Below are positions 26,874 to 35,325 of a DNA stretch of 49,201 nucleotides, one piece after another. Within the stretch, counting starts at the first letter, position 1, and each line of letters opens with the position of its first letter. The position numbers and the translations under genes are program-made. This DNA comes from Pseudoalteromonas sp. Z1A8 (GTDB lineage Bacteria; Pseudomonadota; Gammaproteobacteria; Enterobacterales; Alteromonadaceae): NCBI RefSeq assembly GCF_011378855.1, contig NZ_WTLB01000033.1:1-49201 (forward strand), in the 5' to 3' direction. The notes beneath the pieces were generated by a model that did no database searches, was not told the origin of the DNA, and was given only the letters and a program-made list of their open reading frames with translations.

Positions 26874-27630
26874 ACTCTCAGTATTTGGACTATTTGTAGC
26901 ACTAGGCGCAATAAGTTTAGGGTATTCTTTAGAAGGCGGCGTTGTTTCTGCTTTATTTAATGGCCCTGCACTTATTATTGTATTAGGCGGCACGCTTGGC
27001 GCTGTTATGTTGCAAACATCAGCAAGTACCTTTAAAAAAATGTTAAATATGAGCTCGTGGGTTTTTGTTGCGCCACAATACGATATTGAAGACGCAATAG
27101 AGCAAGTTAAACGATGGTCTCATAAAGCGCGTCAAGAAGGTTATTTAGCGCTTGAAAATGAAGCGCTGGCTCACCCAGATGCGTATGCTGCAAAGGGTTT
27201 AAGCTTACTTGTAGATGGCTGCTCAGAGCAAAAACTGCATGACACACTAGAAATTGATTTACTGCTAGAACGCGATCGTTTACTTGAAGCTGCGCGTGTT
27301 TATGAAGCAATGGGAGGCTACAGTCCTACCATTGGGATTTTAGGCGCAGTGCTTGGTTTAATACAGGCAATGTCGTTTATTACTGACCCGCAAATGCTTG
27401 GTGCGGGCGTTGCAACGGCATTTATTGCGACCATTTATGGTGTTGGCTTAGCTAATTTATTGTTTTTACCTATGGCAAATAAGTTAAAGCAGCGTGTAGA
27501 GCAAAAAATGCTTTACCATGAAATGTTTGCTGAAGGGATTATCGCAATAAGCGTTGGCGAAAGCCCAGTAAATATAGAATTAAAGCTTGAAGCCTACCGC
27601 GTAGAGCGTCCTAATCTAGTGGGCGAATAA
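26866..27630 (+). CDS. motC: flagellar motor stator subunit MotC (MotA family)
   Basis: Membrane stator subunit that works with MotD to turn ion flow into torque. The 254 residues have the MotA/ExbB layout: two N-terminal membrane helices, a cytoplasmic loop (about 60-145), and two C-terminal helices with [20 protein letters not shown] and [20 protein letters not shown]. The GTG start at 26866 overlaps the end of cheB by 8 bases. The position after cheB matches Pseudomonas motCD rather than the classical motAB or pomAB. Confidence 0.94.
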   Translation: MDKLSVFGLFVALGAISLGYSLEGGVVSALFNGPALIIVLGGTLGAVMLQTSASTFKKMLNMSSWVFVAPQYDIEDAIEQVKRWSHKARQEGYLALENEALAHPDAYAAKGLSLLVDGCSEQKLHDTLEIDLLLERDRLLEAARVYEAMGGYSPTIGILGAVLGLIQAMSFITDPQMLGAGVATAFIATIYGVGLANLLFLPMANKLKQRVEQKMLYHEMFAEGIIAISVGESPVNIELKLEAYRVERPNLVGE

Positions 27631-27631
27631 T

Positions 27632-28591
27632 ATGTTACGCCGACGACTTCGTCATTCTGCTCCTAAAAGCCAACATACAGAACGTTGGCTTGTATCGTAT
27701 GCCGATTACATGACCATTATGTTTGCCTTTTTTGTAGTGCTGTATGCAATAGCGATTAACAAAGAAGAGCAATTTCAAATATTGTCAGACTCCCTCGAAC
27801 ATGTTTTTGATAAATCAGCCCGCCAGCACTCTGGTCAGGGTGAAGGCGTCAATGGTAATGGGATATTGACCGATAGAGTGACACCTGAACAAGAAGTTCT
27901 TTACGGCGAAAGTGTTTTAAAAGAAGAACAAGGCCCAGAGCTACTCGACGGTCAAAGTGATACAAGTAACATACAACAAAAATATCTAGGAAAGCCTCTC
28001 GACAGCTTACTAACTAAATTACAGTCAGCGCTTATTGATGAAATTCGCGATGGAGAAGCTAGTTTAGAGCTTAACCAAGATTGGCTGATTATAGAGCTAA
28101 GCTCAGGCATGCTATTTTCAAGTGGTAGCTCAGTGGCACATTCTAGGGCAAAGCAAGTCGTCAAAATTGTTAAAGATATTATTGCTCCAGTAGATAACTA
28201 TGTAAGAGTTCGTGGCTATACTGATGATGAGAGTATTCGTAATGAAATATTTCGCTCAAATTGGGAGCTCTCTGTAGCTAGAGCCACGTCTATTTTGGTA
28301 GAACTTGAAGCATTAGGTATTAATTCTGCCAGAATGGCGATAGAAGGTTATGGCCAATACTCACCTTTTGCAAGTAACGACACAGAGCAAGGGCGAGCAG
28401 AGAATCGTAAAGTTGTTATCGCACTTTCTAAGTATGGGCTACCGCCAAAAAAAGATATTGAAAGTCATGAGCAATCTGATGAACCTTTAGTGGCCGAGCC
28501 TGAAATTGAATTACCTTCAGATGACGATACAATAAAAATAATTCGTTTGCCTCATGGTGGTATTCGCATAACAACGCGCAATGAACAGTAA
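27632..28591 (+). CDS. motD: flagellar motor stator subunit MotD (MotB family)
   Basis: Peptidoglycan-anchored stator subunit. The 319 residues show one membrane helix with the ion-carrying Asp25 (VSYADYMTIMFAFFVVLYAI), a long linker, and a C-terminal OmpA-like wall-binding domain (about 145-275; GYTDDESIR, then WELSVARATSILVELEALG). A charged tail of about 45 residues follows. It starts one base after the motC stop. Whether it uses H+ or Na+ cannot be read from the sequence. Confidence 0.94.
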   Translation: MLRRRLRHSAPKSQHTERWLVSYADYMTIMFAFFVVLYAIAINKEEQFQILSDSLEHVFDKSARQHSGQGEGVNGNGILTDRVTPEQEVLYGESVLKEEQGPELLDGQSDTSNIQQKYLGKPLDSLLTKLQSALIDEIRDGEASLELNQDWLIIELSSGMLFSSGSSVAHSRAKQVVKIVKDIIAPVDNYVRVRGYTDDESIRNEIFRSNWELSVARATSILVELEALGINSARMAIEGYGQYSPFASNDTEQGRAENRKVVIALSKYGLPPKKDIESHEQSDEPLVAEPEIELPSDDDTIKIIRLPHGGIRITTRNEQ

Positions 28592-28603
28592 TTAGGATGT
28601 AAT

Positions 28604-29374
28604 GTGAAGATTTGGACTGTCGCTAATCAAAAGGGGGGAGTTGGTAAAACAACGACCGCAGTGAGCCTTGCTGGTATTTTGGCCTTGCAAGGTAAGCGTG
28701 TGTTGCTTATAGATACAGACCCCCATGCATCACTCACTTATTACTTTGGCATTGACTCAGAAGATTTAGAAGTCAGTGTGTACGATATTTTTGCACGTGG
28801 AACAAGCATGCAAAGTGAAGAAATACTTCAAGCTTTATGCCCATCAACACTTGATAATCTAGATATTTTACCCGCAACAATGGCGATAGCCACGCTTGAC
28901 AGAAGTATGGGTAATAAAACAGGCATGGGGTTAATACTAAAAAAAGCGCTTGCAAAAATAAGCGAACATTATGATTATGCCATTTTAGATTGCCCTCCGG
29001 TTTTAGGAGTGTTGATGGTGAATGCGCTTGCAGCAAGCGAGCGGATTTTAGTACCAGTGCAAACGGAATTTTTAGCACTTAAAGGCCTTGATAGAATGAT
29101 GCGTACCATGGAATTAATGCAAACCTCTCAAGCGAAAGATTATCAATATACTATAATTCCTACTATGTACGACAAACGAACTAAAGCATCGTTAGAAGCA
29201 TATAAAACGCTGCAAAATACATACGGTGATAAAGTTTGGCCTGGTGTAATACCGGTGGATACCAAATTTAGAGATGCAAGCTTTGCACAAAAAGTGCCTG
29301 TAGAGTATTGTCCTCGCTCGCGTGGTGTGTACGCATATAAAGCACTACTAGAATATTTAATTGAACAAGGTTAA
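28604..29374 (+). CDS. parC: ParA-family ATPase, ParC-like polar organiser of chemotaxis arrays
   Basis: MinD/ParA-type ATPase. The 256 residues show the deviant Walker A NQKGGVGKTTTAVSLA, the switch LLIDTDPHASLTYYFG and the Walker B-like YAILDCPPVLGVLMVNAL. Orthologues at this position in Vibrio (ParC) place chemosensory arrays at the old pole and secure their inheritance. The GTG start at 28604 lies 12 bases after motD. A plasmid or chromosome partition role is unlikely because no ParB gene or parS site is adjacent and a CheW-like gene follows. Confidence 0.88.
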   Translation: MKIWTVANQKGGVGKTTTAVSLAGILALQGKRVLLIDTDPHASLTYYFGIDSEDLEVSVYDIFARGTSMQSEEILQALCPSTLDNLDILPATMAIATLDRSMGNKTGMGLILKKALAKISEHYDYAILDCPPVLGVLMVNALAASERILVPVQTEFLALKGLDRMMRTMELMQTSQAKDYQYTIIPTMYDKRTKASLEAYKTLQNTYGDKVWPGVIPVDTKFRDASFAQKVPVEYCPRSRGVYAYKALLEYLIEQG

Positions 29375-29377
29375 TGA

Positions 29378-30172
29378 ATGAGTAAGCAATTGTTTGCTAA
29401 TGAAAAAGTAATGAAACAATACTTAGGGGCTTTGTTATGTGAAGACGAGCCTGTAGATGACCTTGAGCCAGTTGCAAAATTACTTGAGAAAATTCCAGAC
29501 GATTCACAGCAAGAGCGCATTCATTTAAAACCTAAAGAACAGATAAAAGCAGCAGAAAAAATATTTGATAAAGACTTACTCAATGCTGAAATTGAGCCAA
29601 TAGTTGAACCAACGTTTGAGGCTGAAGAAGTTAATAAAGCCGCAGATGATGAAGTTACAAATCCTGTAACTACTACAATAGAAAAACCAGAGCCAGAGAT
29701 TGAGGCCAATAGTCAATCTGACTATTTTGATGGTGAGTTTCAGGCATTATTTTTTGAAGTAGCAGGTTTAACTCTTGCGGTGCCATTAAAAGCACTCGGC
29801 GGTATTCATCAATTAGGTGAAGTAAATCATTTGTTTGGTAAGCCAAAGTGGTTTAAGGGCGTTATGCTCAACAGAGAAGAAAAGCTTAATGTTGTTGATA
29901 CTGCGCGTTGGGTAATGCCAGAAAAGTATGATGATAAATTAGAAGCGTCTTTAAATTATCAATATTTAATTACCTTAGGCGATAGCCAGTGGGGTTTATT
30001 GGCTGAAAAGTTGATAAATAATATTACATTGCGTAAAGAAGATGTAAAATGGCGTACAAATAAAAGTAAGCGCCCATGGCTTGCTGGTGTTATAAAAGAA
30101 AAAATGTGTGCTTTAATAGACGTAGATAATTTAAATATATTATTAGAGAAAGGCTTAGATAGCCGTCAGTAA
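29378..30172 (+). CDS. parP: CheW-domain protein, ParP-like array-pole linker
   Basis: 264 residues: an N-terminal segment (VMKQYLGALLCEDEPVDDLEP), a long acidic Glu/Pro/Ala linker (about 45-115), and a C-terminal CheW-like domain (about 120-264: FFEVAGLTLAVPLKALGGIH, KPKWFKGVMLNREEKLNVVD, ending in VDVDNLNILLEKG-like residues). In Vibrio, ParP links ParC to CheA and stops CheA leaving the array. It follows the ParA-like gene after 3 bases. Its role here is inferred from domain make-up and gene order. Confidence 0.86.
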   Translation: MSKQLFANEKVMKQYLGALLCEDEPVDDLEPVAKLLEKIPDDSQQERIHLKPKEQIKAAEKIFDKDLLNAEIEPIVEPTFEAEEVNKAADDEVTNPVTTTIEKPEPEIEANSQSDYFDGEFQALFFEVAGLTLAVPLKALGGIHQLGEVNHLFGKPKWFKGVMLNREEKLNVVDTARWVMPEKYDDKLEASLNYQYLITLGDSQWGLLAEKLINNITLRKEDVKWRTNKSKRPWLAGVIKEKMCALIDVDNLNILLEKGLDSRQ

Positions 30173-30196
30173 TAATGACCATTAGGGGGTAATAGC

Positions 30197-30694
30197 ATGA
30201 ATCAAGATAAATTACTGTCAGCAAATAAAAACGCAGATAATAATGATGAAATTTTACAGTGGGTTACGTTTAAGCTAGAAGAAGAGACTTACGGCGTAAA
30301 TGTAATGCAAGTTCAAGAAATACTGCGTTACACAGAAATAGCCCCTGTACCAGGTGCACCTTCTTATGTGATTGGTATTATTAACTTACGTGGTAACGTT
30401 GTAACGGTTATTGATACACGTTCACGTTTTGGTTTGCTACCTGCGGATGCAACTGACAACTCTCGTATCTTAATTATTGAAGCAGAAGAGCAAGTTATTG
30501 GTATTTTAGCTGATAGCGTATCTGAAGTGGTTTATTTACGCAGCTCTGAAATCGACAGTGCACCAAATGTTGGTACTGAAGAAAGTGCTAAGTTTATTCA
30601 AGGTGTTTGTAACCGCGATAACGAATTACTGATTTTGGTTGATTTAAATAAATTACTCAGTGATGACGAATGGGATGAGTTAAGCGATATATAA
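30197..30694 (+). CDS. cheW: chemotaxis coupling protein CheW
   Basis: Couples chemoreceptors to CheA. The 165 residues form one CheW domain (about 20-160) with WVTFKLEEETYGVNVMQVQE, ILRYTEIAPVPGAPSYVIGI, INLRGNVVTVIDTRSRFGL and LADSVSEVVYLRSSEI. AGGGGG at 30183-30188 serves as ribosome site. It follows the parP-like gene by 24 bases. Confidence 0.97.
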   Translation: MNQDKLLSANKNADNNDEILQWVTFKLEEETYGVNVMQVQEILRYTEIAPVPGAPSYVIGIINLRGNVVTVIDTRSRFGLLPADATDNSRILIIEAEEQVIGILADSVSEVVYLRSSEIDSAPNVGTEESAKFIQGVCNRDNELLILVDLNKLLSDDEWDELSDI

Positions 30695-30711
30695 GCTTTA
30701 CCAAATAAATT

Positions 30712-31113
30712 ATGCTGTTACTTAGTATAGCTATATCAGCGTTAGCGGTAGGACTTATATCGCTTGCGCTAATAATTGCATTAAAAAATAAACAAGCGAA
30801 TGAAATTAATGCTGTATTGCAGCAGCTTAAAGATAGTTCAGAACAAACTCATATTTTGCGCAGTGAAATATCAGAGCTTAGAACAGGGCTCTTAAGTATT
30901 GGTAAGCGCGTGCTTGAGGTTGAGCAACAAAATCAAGATTTAATGCAACAACAAGCAGCGCAAAAGTACGATGATCCTGATGCCAAAATTTACTCTCGTG
31001 CTGTAAAAATGGTTGAATTAGGTGCGGACCTAGATGAAGTAATACGCGAATGTGAATTACCTAGAGCAGAAGCCGAATTACTATTTTCATTACATAAACA
31101 AAAAGGCGCTTAG
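30712..31113 (+). CDS. DUF2802-type small membrane-anchored coiled-coil protein
   Basis: Function unknown. The 133 residues have one N-terminal membrane helix (about 2-25), a coiled-coil stretch (about 30-85, rich in Glu, Gln and Leu), and a compact C-terminal helical domain (AVKMVELGADLDEVIRECEL, then PRAEAELLFSLHKQKGA) of the DUF2802 kind. Such genes often close che operons after cheW in Pseudomonas and relatives. No good ribosome site is seen before ATG 30712. The stop codon lies in the terminator hairpin. Confidence 0.8.
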   Translation: MLLLSIAISALAVGLISLALIIALKNKQANEINAVLQQLKDSSEQTHILRSEISELRTGLLSIGKRVLEVEQQNQDLMQQQAAQKYDDPDAKIYSRAVKMVELGADLDEVIRECELPRAEAELLFSLHKQKGA

Positions 31114-31122
31114 CGCCTTTTT
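31100..31122. terminator. bidirectional terminator at the end of the motility block
   Basis: AAAAAGGCGC (31100-31109), loop TTA, and GCGCCTTTTT (31113-31122) form a perfect 10-base-pair stem with A and T tracts on either side, so it can work on both strands. The TAG stop of the DUF2802-type gene (31111-31113) lies in the loop. Confidence 0.85.
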
Positions 31123-31144
31123 GTTTATAAACGTATAAATAATC

Positions 31145-31453
31145 TCACGCTTTAATATTTAACTTACCTTGAAAATCCTGCCAACCTGGTGGAAATTGAC
31201 CTCTTAATACATACGAAAACGCAATAAGCTCTGCAATGACATAATAAAGCTCTTTAGGGATTTCTTCTCCTAAGCTTAAATGCGACAACGTTTTAGCAAG
31301 CGCGGCATCTTCGTGGATCATAATTCCTTTTAATTTTGCCGCTGCAATTATTTCATCAGCTAACTCACCAAACCCTTTTACACTTACAGTGGGGGTGTTG
31401 CCAGCTTCGTATAAAAGCCCAATGGCTGATTTATTAATGGGTGTATCACTCAT
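31145..31453 (-). CDS. stand-alone FlhB C-terminal domain homologue (EscU/YscU/HrcU family)
   Basis: The 102 residues match only the cytoplasmic C-terminal part of FlhB: KGFGELADEIIAAAKLKGIM, IHEDAALAKTLSHLSLGEEI, then PKELYYVIAELIAFSYVLRG. Full FlhB at 15830-16960 has the same blocks after its NPTH motif. Here NPTH is absent (NTPTVSVKG instead) and there is no membrane part. So it cannot autocleave and may mimic the cleaved FlhB fragment. Its ribosome site (AAGG in the last codons of the upstream gene) suggests translation coupled to the FliK-like gene 2 bases upstream. Related short genes are known in Bacillus (YlqH) and Pseudomonas. Confidence 0.85.
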   Translation of the reverse strand: MSDTPINKSAIGLLYEAGNTPTVSVKGFGELADEIIAAAKLKGIMIHEDAALAKTLSHLSLGEEIPKELYYVIAELIAFSYVLRGQFPPGWQDFQGKLNIKA

Positions 31454-31455
31454 AA

Positions 31456-33906
31456 CTAAACCTTAATATTAATGATTGCATGAGATTTATAAAATGCCTG
31501 ATTACTTGCATCGCCTCGCTTTAAGTTAAGCTCTCCAACCTGTAAGCCATGCTTCGCTAGTTTAGATCTTAAATTATCTAAGTGAGGGTGAGCAATAGCG
31601 CTTACTTCTTGGCTTGAGGCTAATAGCTGGCAATCAAGTGCTTTATCCATTAGCTCAGCGGTAATTTGTAGTTGCCCAATTTGTGCATAATCAAAGTTCA
31701 GTCTTACAAACCATACATTTTTATCATCTAATTTATCCGCGCTTGGCTTTTTATATTGCCCCAGCGTTATTTCTGTTTGGGCGGCGTCTGGCGGTAATTT
31801 CATTGGTAATAAAAATTGTGCAAGTGGGTTTGTGTCTGGTTGTTGGTTTTGTGTTGAAACACTCACTTGGTTAAGTGTGTTTTTAACGTTTACAATTTCG
31901 CTGGCTAAAGCTTGCACTTGAGTTTGCTGAAGTTGCTCTAGTATTTTTGCCCCGCTGTTACCCGTTTTAAAGGTAGGTATGAGTACTTTTAAAAGTGCAT
32001 CTAAACCAGTTTGGTTATTAAAGCTTATTGGTGTTACCGATTGGCTGATAATAGGGGCTGCTAAAATACTCACAGCAACTTGTTCAAGCCCTTTAGTAAA
32101 GCTACTTTGCAGCATATCGCCCGTTAATTGAGATGGTTGTAAGGTGGCTAATACTTCACGCTGTATGGTCGCAGGGTTAATATTATTACTTGAGACCATG
32201 CGATTAAATGCTTGGTTAATTAAGCGAGTTAAATCGGGCGTTTCTTTTGTCGCTTTATTTGTAATGTCAGTAATTTGACTACTTAAAAGTGGTTTGCTAC
32301 CAGTCCCTATATTCATAGGGATTGGGGTATCAGGAAGCTTTAATAATGTGCTTAATAGCTTTGCTTCTATTGGTTGTAGCATTTGACTACGAGAGGCAAT
32401 ATTAGATAACGGCTCTGCTAATGGGAGAATGTTTTTAATCGTGGCTGAGTTTGCACTGTTTTGATTGTTGCCGTTTATTACTGGTTGCACTGAAGAGGTT
32501 ATTTGCCCTTTAGTAACAATTTCACTTGTAGGCTTAATTAACGTATCAACTTTACTGTTGGTACTAATATTCAGAGGACTAAATTGGTTTGCTTTTAAAT
32601 CATTAAGCAAAGGGCTAGTGACTTTACTTTGATTAATATTACTTGATATCGGCGCTTTAGCTGATGTTATTATTGTATTTTGTGGTGACTGCCAAATGCT
32701 AACACTTCCTTTCATAAGTTGAGTTAACTGCATAAGCGGCGGGAGTCTTGAAAAGTGCTCTGGCAAAATGTTACTTGTTAGCTGGGTACTTGCACCTTGG
32801 ATAATATTAACTCTATTTTTCGGTGATTCGCTCAGTTGTATATCTAAAGGCACTTTTTGTAGAGCAGAGGGTATTGATGACGCTGTTAATTCAGATTTAT
32901 TTGCTGCTGCAAAGGGCTTACTTTCAAAATATTTAACTGCATCATTAATTCGCGTTTTTAAATCACTAAAGCTATTTTGTAGCCACGACTTTATTGGGCT
33001 ATCAGGTGTAAGCAGTGGGCTTACTTTAATAGTGGACGCAGAAAAAGGTATTTCAGGGACACTGCTTTTTTGCGCTAAAAGTAACTCGTTAAATGGTTTA
33101 GAAAATGAGTTGTTAAGCGTTACTTTTATATTGTTTGTATCGGTTTTAATAAATAATTTATCTGCCTGGTTCACTAAATTTACTTTAATAGGAGTGTTAG
33201 GTAGCTCGGCAAGTTGTTGATTAGTAATAGGCGTTGTAAACGAACCTGACTTTTGAGGATGAGTCAAAATTGCTAGCTTAGGTGTAGCTTGCAGTTGCGC
33301 ACTAGGCAATAAGGCCGCGAGTAAATTAGTAAGCTTAGTTTGGCTAAGTGGTTGCGAGTGAATTGTATCTGCAAAGCGATTAATAACATTAAGCTGTGCG
33401 CCTTTGTTAGTAGTACTAACAACTACTTTTAAAGGCTGCTCGGTTATAAGTAACTGGGCTACCTCTTTATTTATTGCAATACTCGAGTTGAGTTTATCAA
33501 TAACTAACTTAGGAGTAGGCGATATAACCACTTGTACATCCATGGGTTGGCTTTGTACCTCAGTGCCTGTGCTTACATAATTTAATAAACGCTGTAATTG
33601 CACTGGTTGATTTAAAGTAAGGGTTGTACTGCTTGGCGTGATGTTGAGCTGTTTGCCATCGGGACTGAGCTGTATGTTAGCACTGGCTATTTTTTGTAAA
33701 TTTTGCGGTGCGCTTGTAGTGCCAAGTCTTAATGTTTGCCAATGCTTATCTATAAATACATCAAGCGTAATCGAGTCCTTCGAAAATTGAATGTTTTTAG
33801 CCGCAAGTACCTCATTAGGTAACTGTGGTAACTCATTGGTTTGGCTATTGGTCGATTGATTGATAACCAATGAATTAGATAATGTTATTTGCGTTGGCGT
33901 ATTCAT
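31456..33906 (-). CDS. second FliK-like (flagellar hook-length control-type) protein
   Basis: The 816 residues have a very long Ser/Thr/Asn/Gln/Pro-rich region (about 1-690) like the ruler part of FliK, and a C-terminal domain (about 715-816) with WFVRLNFDYAQIGQLQITAE, ALDCQLLASSQEVSAIA and LRSKLAKHGLQVGELNLKRG, matching the Flg_hook fold. It is longer than the main FliK (650 residues) and has no signal peptide. It is co-transcribed with a FlhB-C homologue, so it may affect export switching. No clear ribosome site precedes ATG 33906. Whether it is exported or acts as a ruler is unknown. Confidence 0.8.
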   Translation of the reverse strand: MNTPTQITLSNSLVINQSTNSQTNELPQLPNEVLAAKNIQFSKDSITLDVFIDKHWQTLRLGTTSAPQNLQKIASANIQLSPDGKQLNITPSSTTLTLNQPVQLQRLLNYVSTGTEVQSQPMDVQVVISPTPKLVIDKLNSSIAINKEVAQLLITEQPLKVVVSTTNKGAQLNVINRFADTIHSQPLSQTKLTNLLAALLPSAQLQATPKLAILTHPQKSGSFTTPITNQQLAELPNTPIKVNLVNQADKLFIKTDTNNIKVTLNNSFSKPFNELLLAQKSSVPEIPFSASTIKVSPLLTPDSPIKSWLQNSFSDLKTRINDAVKYFESKPFAAANKSELTASSIPSALQKVPLDIQLSESPKNRVNIIQGASTQLTSNILPEHFSRLPPLMQLTQLMKGSVSIWQSPQNTIITSAKAPISSNINQSKVTSPLLNDLKANQFSPLNISTNSKVDTLIKPTSEIVTKGQITSSVQPVINGNNQNSANSATIKNILPLAEPLSNIASRSQMLQPIEAKLLSTLLKLPDTPIPMNIGTGSKPLLSSQITDITNKATKETPDLTRLINQAFNRMVSSNNINPATIQREVLATLQPSQLTGDMLQSSFTKGLEQVAVSILAAPIISQSVTPISFNNQTGLDALLKVLIPTFKTGNSGAKILEQLQQTQVQALASEIVNVKNTLNQVSVSTQNQQPDTNPLAQFLLPMKLPPDAAQTEITLGQYKKPSADKLDDKNVWFVRLNFDYAQIGQLQITAELMDKALDCQLLASSQEVSAIAHPHLDNLRSKLAKHGLQVGELNLKRGDASNQAFYKSHAIINIKV

Positions 33907-34018
33907 TATTTTAAATCAAGTTTTCTCTATTTTAAGTGAATCGATTTTAAAGCAATATTCGTATTACCCTATCATTATGGTAGACTAACGCCTAATTTTT
34001 GGCAGAGAGAATCTCATC
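33907..34018. promoter_or_regulatory. divergent promoter region between the FliK-like gene and ccmA
   Basis: An AT-rich 112-base region serves two diverging operons. It contains a near-palindrome CTATCATTATGGTAG (33969-33983) about 35 bases before the ccmA start. I see no clear FNR, Fur or sigma-54 site. Confidence 0.4.
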
Positions 34019-34639
34019 TTGTTACACATTAAGTCCGTCACCTGCATCAAGCAAGATCGTTGTTTGTTTGCGGATCTTAATTTTAGCCTTAATAGCGGTC
34101 AAATCATGCAATTAGCGGGTCCTAATGGGGCTGGTAAAACATCGCTATTGCGTATTATCGCAGGCTTCTCTGTGCCTGACGAAGGGGCTGTTTTATTTCA
34201 AGAACAGCCTATATCTAAGTACTATGAAGAGTATGCCAGAGAACTGCTTTTTATAGGCCATAAAACAGGTGTAAACACCCAGCTCAGTGCAGTTGAAAAT
34301 GTTCGCCACTGGTTACAAATTAATGGCTATATATACGAGCCAGACTTATACCCTATTTTAGCGCAACTTGGCCTTGTTGGACTTGAAGATGTACCCGTTA
34401 GAATGTTATCTGCGGGGCAACAACGACGTGTTGCTTTAGTAAGGCTTTGGCTAAGTGATGCAAAGCTATGGGTACTTGATGAGCCATTTACCGCGCTTGA
34501 TAAAAGCGGTGTTGCCTTTTTACAGCAGCGATTTACCGAACACTTACAAAGTGGTGGCGCTATTTTATTAACGACCCACCAAGACTTAACTACCCACTTT
34601 AGTAACTTGCAAACAGTTACATTGGAGTATCGCCACTAA
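34019..34639 (+). CDS. ccmA: heme exporter ATP-binding protein CcmA
   Basis: ATPase of the CcmABCD complex that releases heme-loaded CcmE during cytochrome c maturation (System I). The 206 residues show Walker A GPNGAGKTS (about 36-44), the ABC signature LSAGQQRRVAL, Walker B LWVLDEP and the H-loop TTHQD. The start is TTG at 34019 with GAGAGA at 34005-34010 upstream; the next ATG would cut into the Walker A region. ccmB starts on the last base of the stop codon (TAATG). Confidence 0.95.
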   Translation: MLHIKSVTCIKQDRCLFADLNFSLNSGQIMQLAGPNGAGKTSLLRIIAGFSVPDEGAVLFQEQPISKYYEEYARELLFIGHKTGVNTQLSAVENVRHWLQINGYIYEPDLYPILAQLGLVGLEDVPVRMLSAGQQRRVALVRLWLSDAKLWVLDEPFTALDKSGVAFLQQRFTEHLQSGGAILLTTHQDLTTHFSNLQTVTLEYRH

Positions 34640-35325
34640 TGACTCGTCAACACTCTTATTGGTTGTTATTTAGTGCGGTATTTAGCAAAGATGTAAAGCT
34701 TGCGTTTCGCCAGCGTGCCGAAATTGTAAATCCTATTTTGTTCTTCTTAATTGTAATTTCATTATTTCCGTTAGCGATAGGGCCTGAGCCCGGTCTATTG
34801 GCGAGAATGGCGCCGGGGATTATTTGGGTTGCCGCATTACTTTCTACCATGCTGGGCTTAGATAAGCTCTTTAGAGATGACTTTAATGATGGCTCATTAG
34901 AACAATTAATTGCATCGTCTTATCCGTTGTCGTTAACGGTACTTGCTAAAGTGGCTGCTCATTGGGTAGTAACAGGGTTACCGCTTGTATTAATGACGCC
35001 ACTATTTGCGTTGTTATTAAACCTAGAAAGTACGGCGCTAACAGCAACCGTGTTAACATTATTATTAGGCACACCACTATTGAGCTTTATTGGCGCAATT
35101 GGCGCTGGGCTTACTGTGGGATTACAAAAAGGGGGTATTTTGATGAGTTTACTCGTACTGCCTTTGTATATTCCTGTTTTGATTTTTGCAACGTCAGCTA
35201 TCGATACCAGTACTATGTCACTGGATTATAGCGGGCAGCTTGCCATCCTTGGTGCAATGTTACTTATTGCTATTATTAGCGCACCAATTGCCATATCGTC
35301 AGCTTTAAAAGTGAGTGTAAGTTAA
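34639..35325 (+). CDS. ccmB: heme exporter membrane protein CcmB
   Basis: Membrane subunit of the CcmABCD release complex. The 228 residues have six predicted membrane helices and the family blocks FSKDVKLAFRQRAEIVNPIL at the start and DDFNDGSLEQLIASSYPLSL in the first half. The start overlaps the ccmA stop, and the stop overlaps the ccmC start by one base. Confidence 0.96.
   Translation: MTRQHSYWLLFSAVFSKDVKLAFRQRAEIVNPILFFLIVISLFPLAIGPEPGLLARMAPGIIWVAALLSTMLGLDKLFRDDFNDGSLEQLIASSYPLSLTVLAKVAAHWVVTGLPLVLMTPLFALLLNLESTALTATVLTLLLGTPLLSFIGAIGAGLTVGLQKGGILMSLLVLPLYIPVLIFATSAIDTSTMSLDYSGQLAILGAMLLIAIISAPIAISSALKVSVS

Noticed and set aside
28604..29374. ParA-like gene as a chromosome or plasmid partition system
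   Set aside because: No ParB gene or parS-like site is adjacent; it lies between motD and a CheW-domain gene, as chemotaxis ParC does.
32768..33220. Plus-strand open frame of 150 codons opposite the FliK-like gene
   Set aside because: Antisense shadow of a low-complexity coding region with no supporting signal.
33969..33983. CTATCATTATGGTAG before ccmA as an FNR or Fur site
   Set aside because: It does not fit TTGAT-N4-ATCAA or the Fur 19-mer; kept only as an unnamed near-palindrome.
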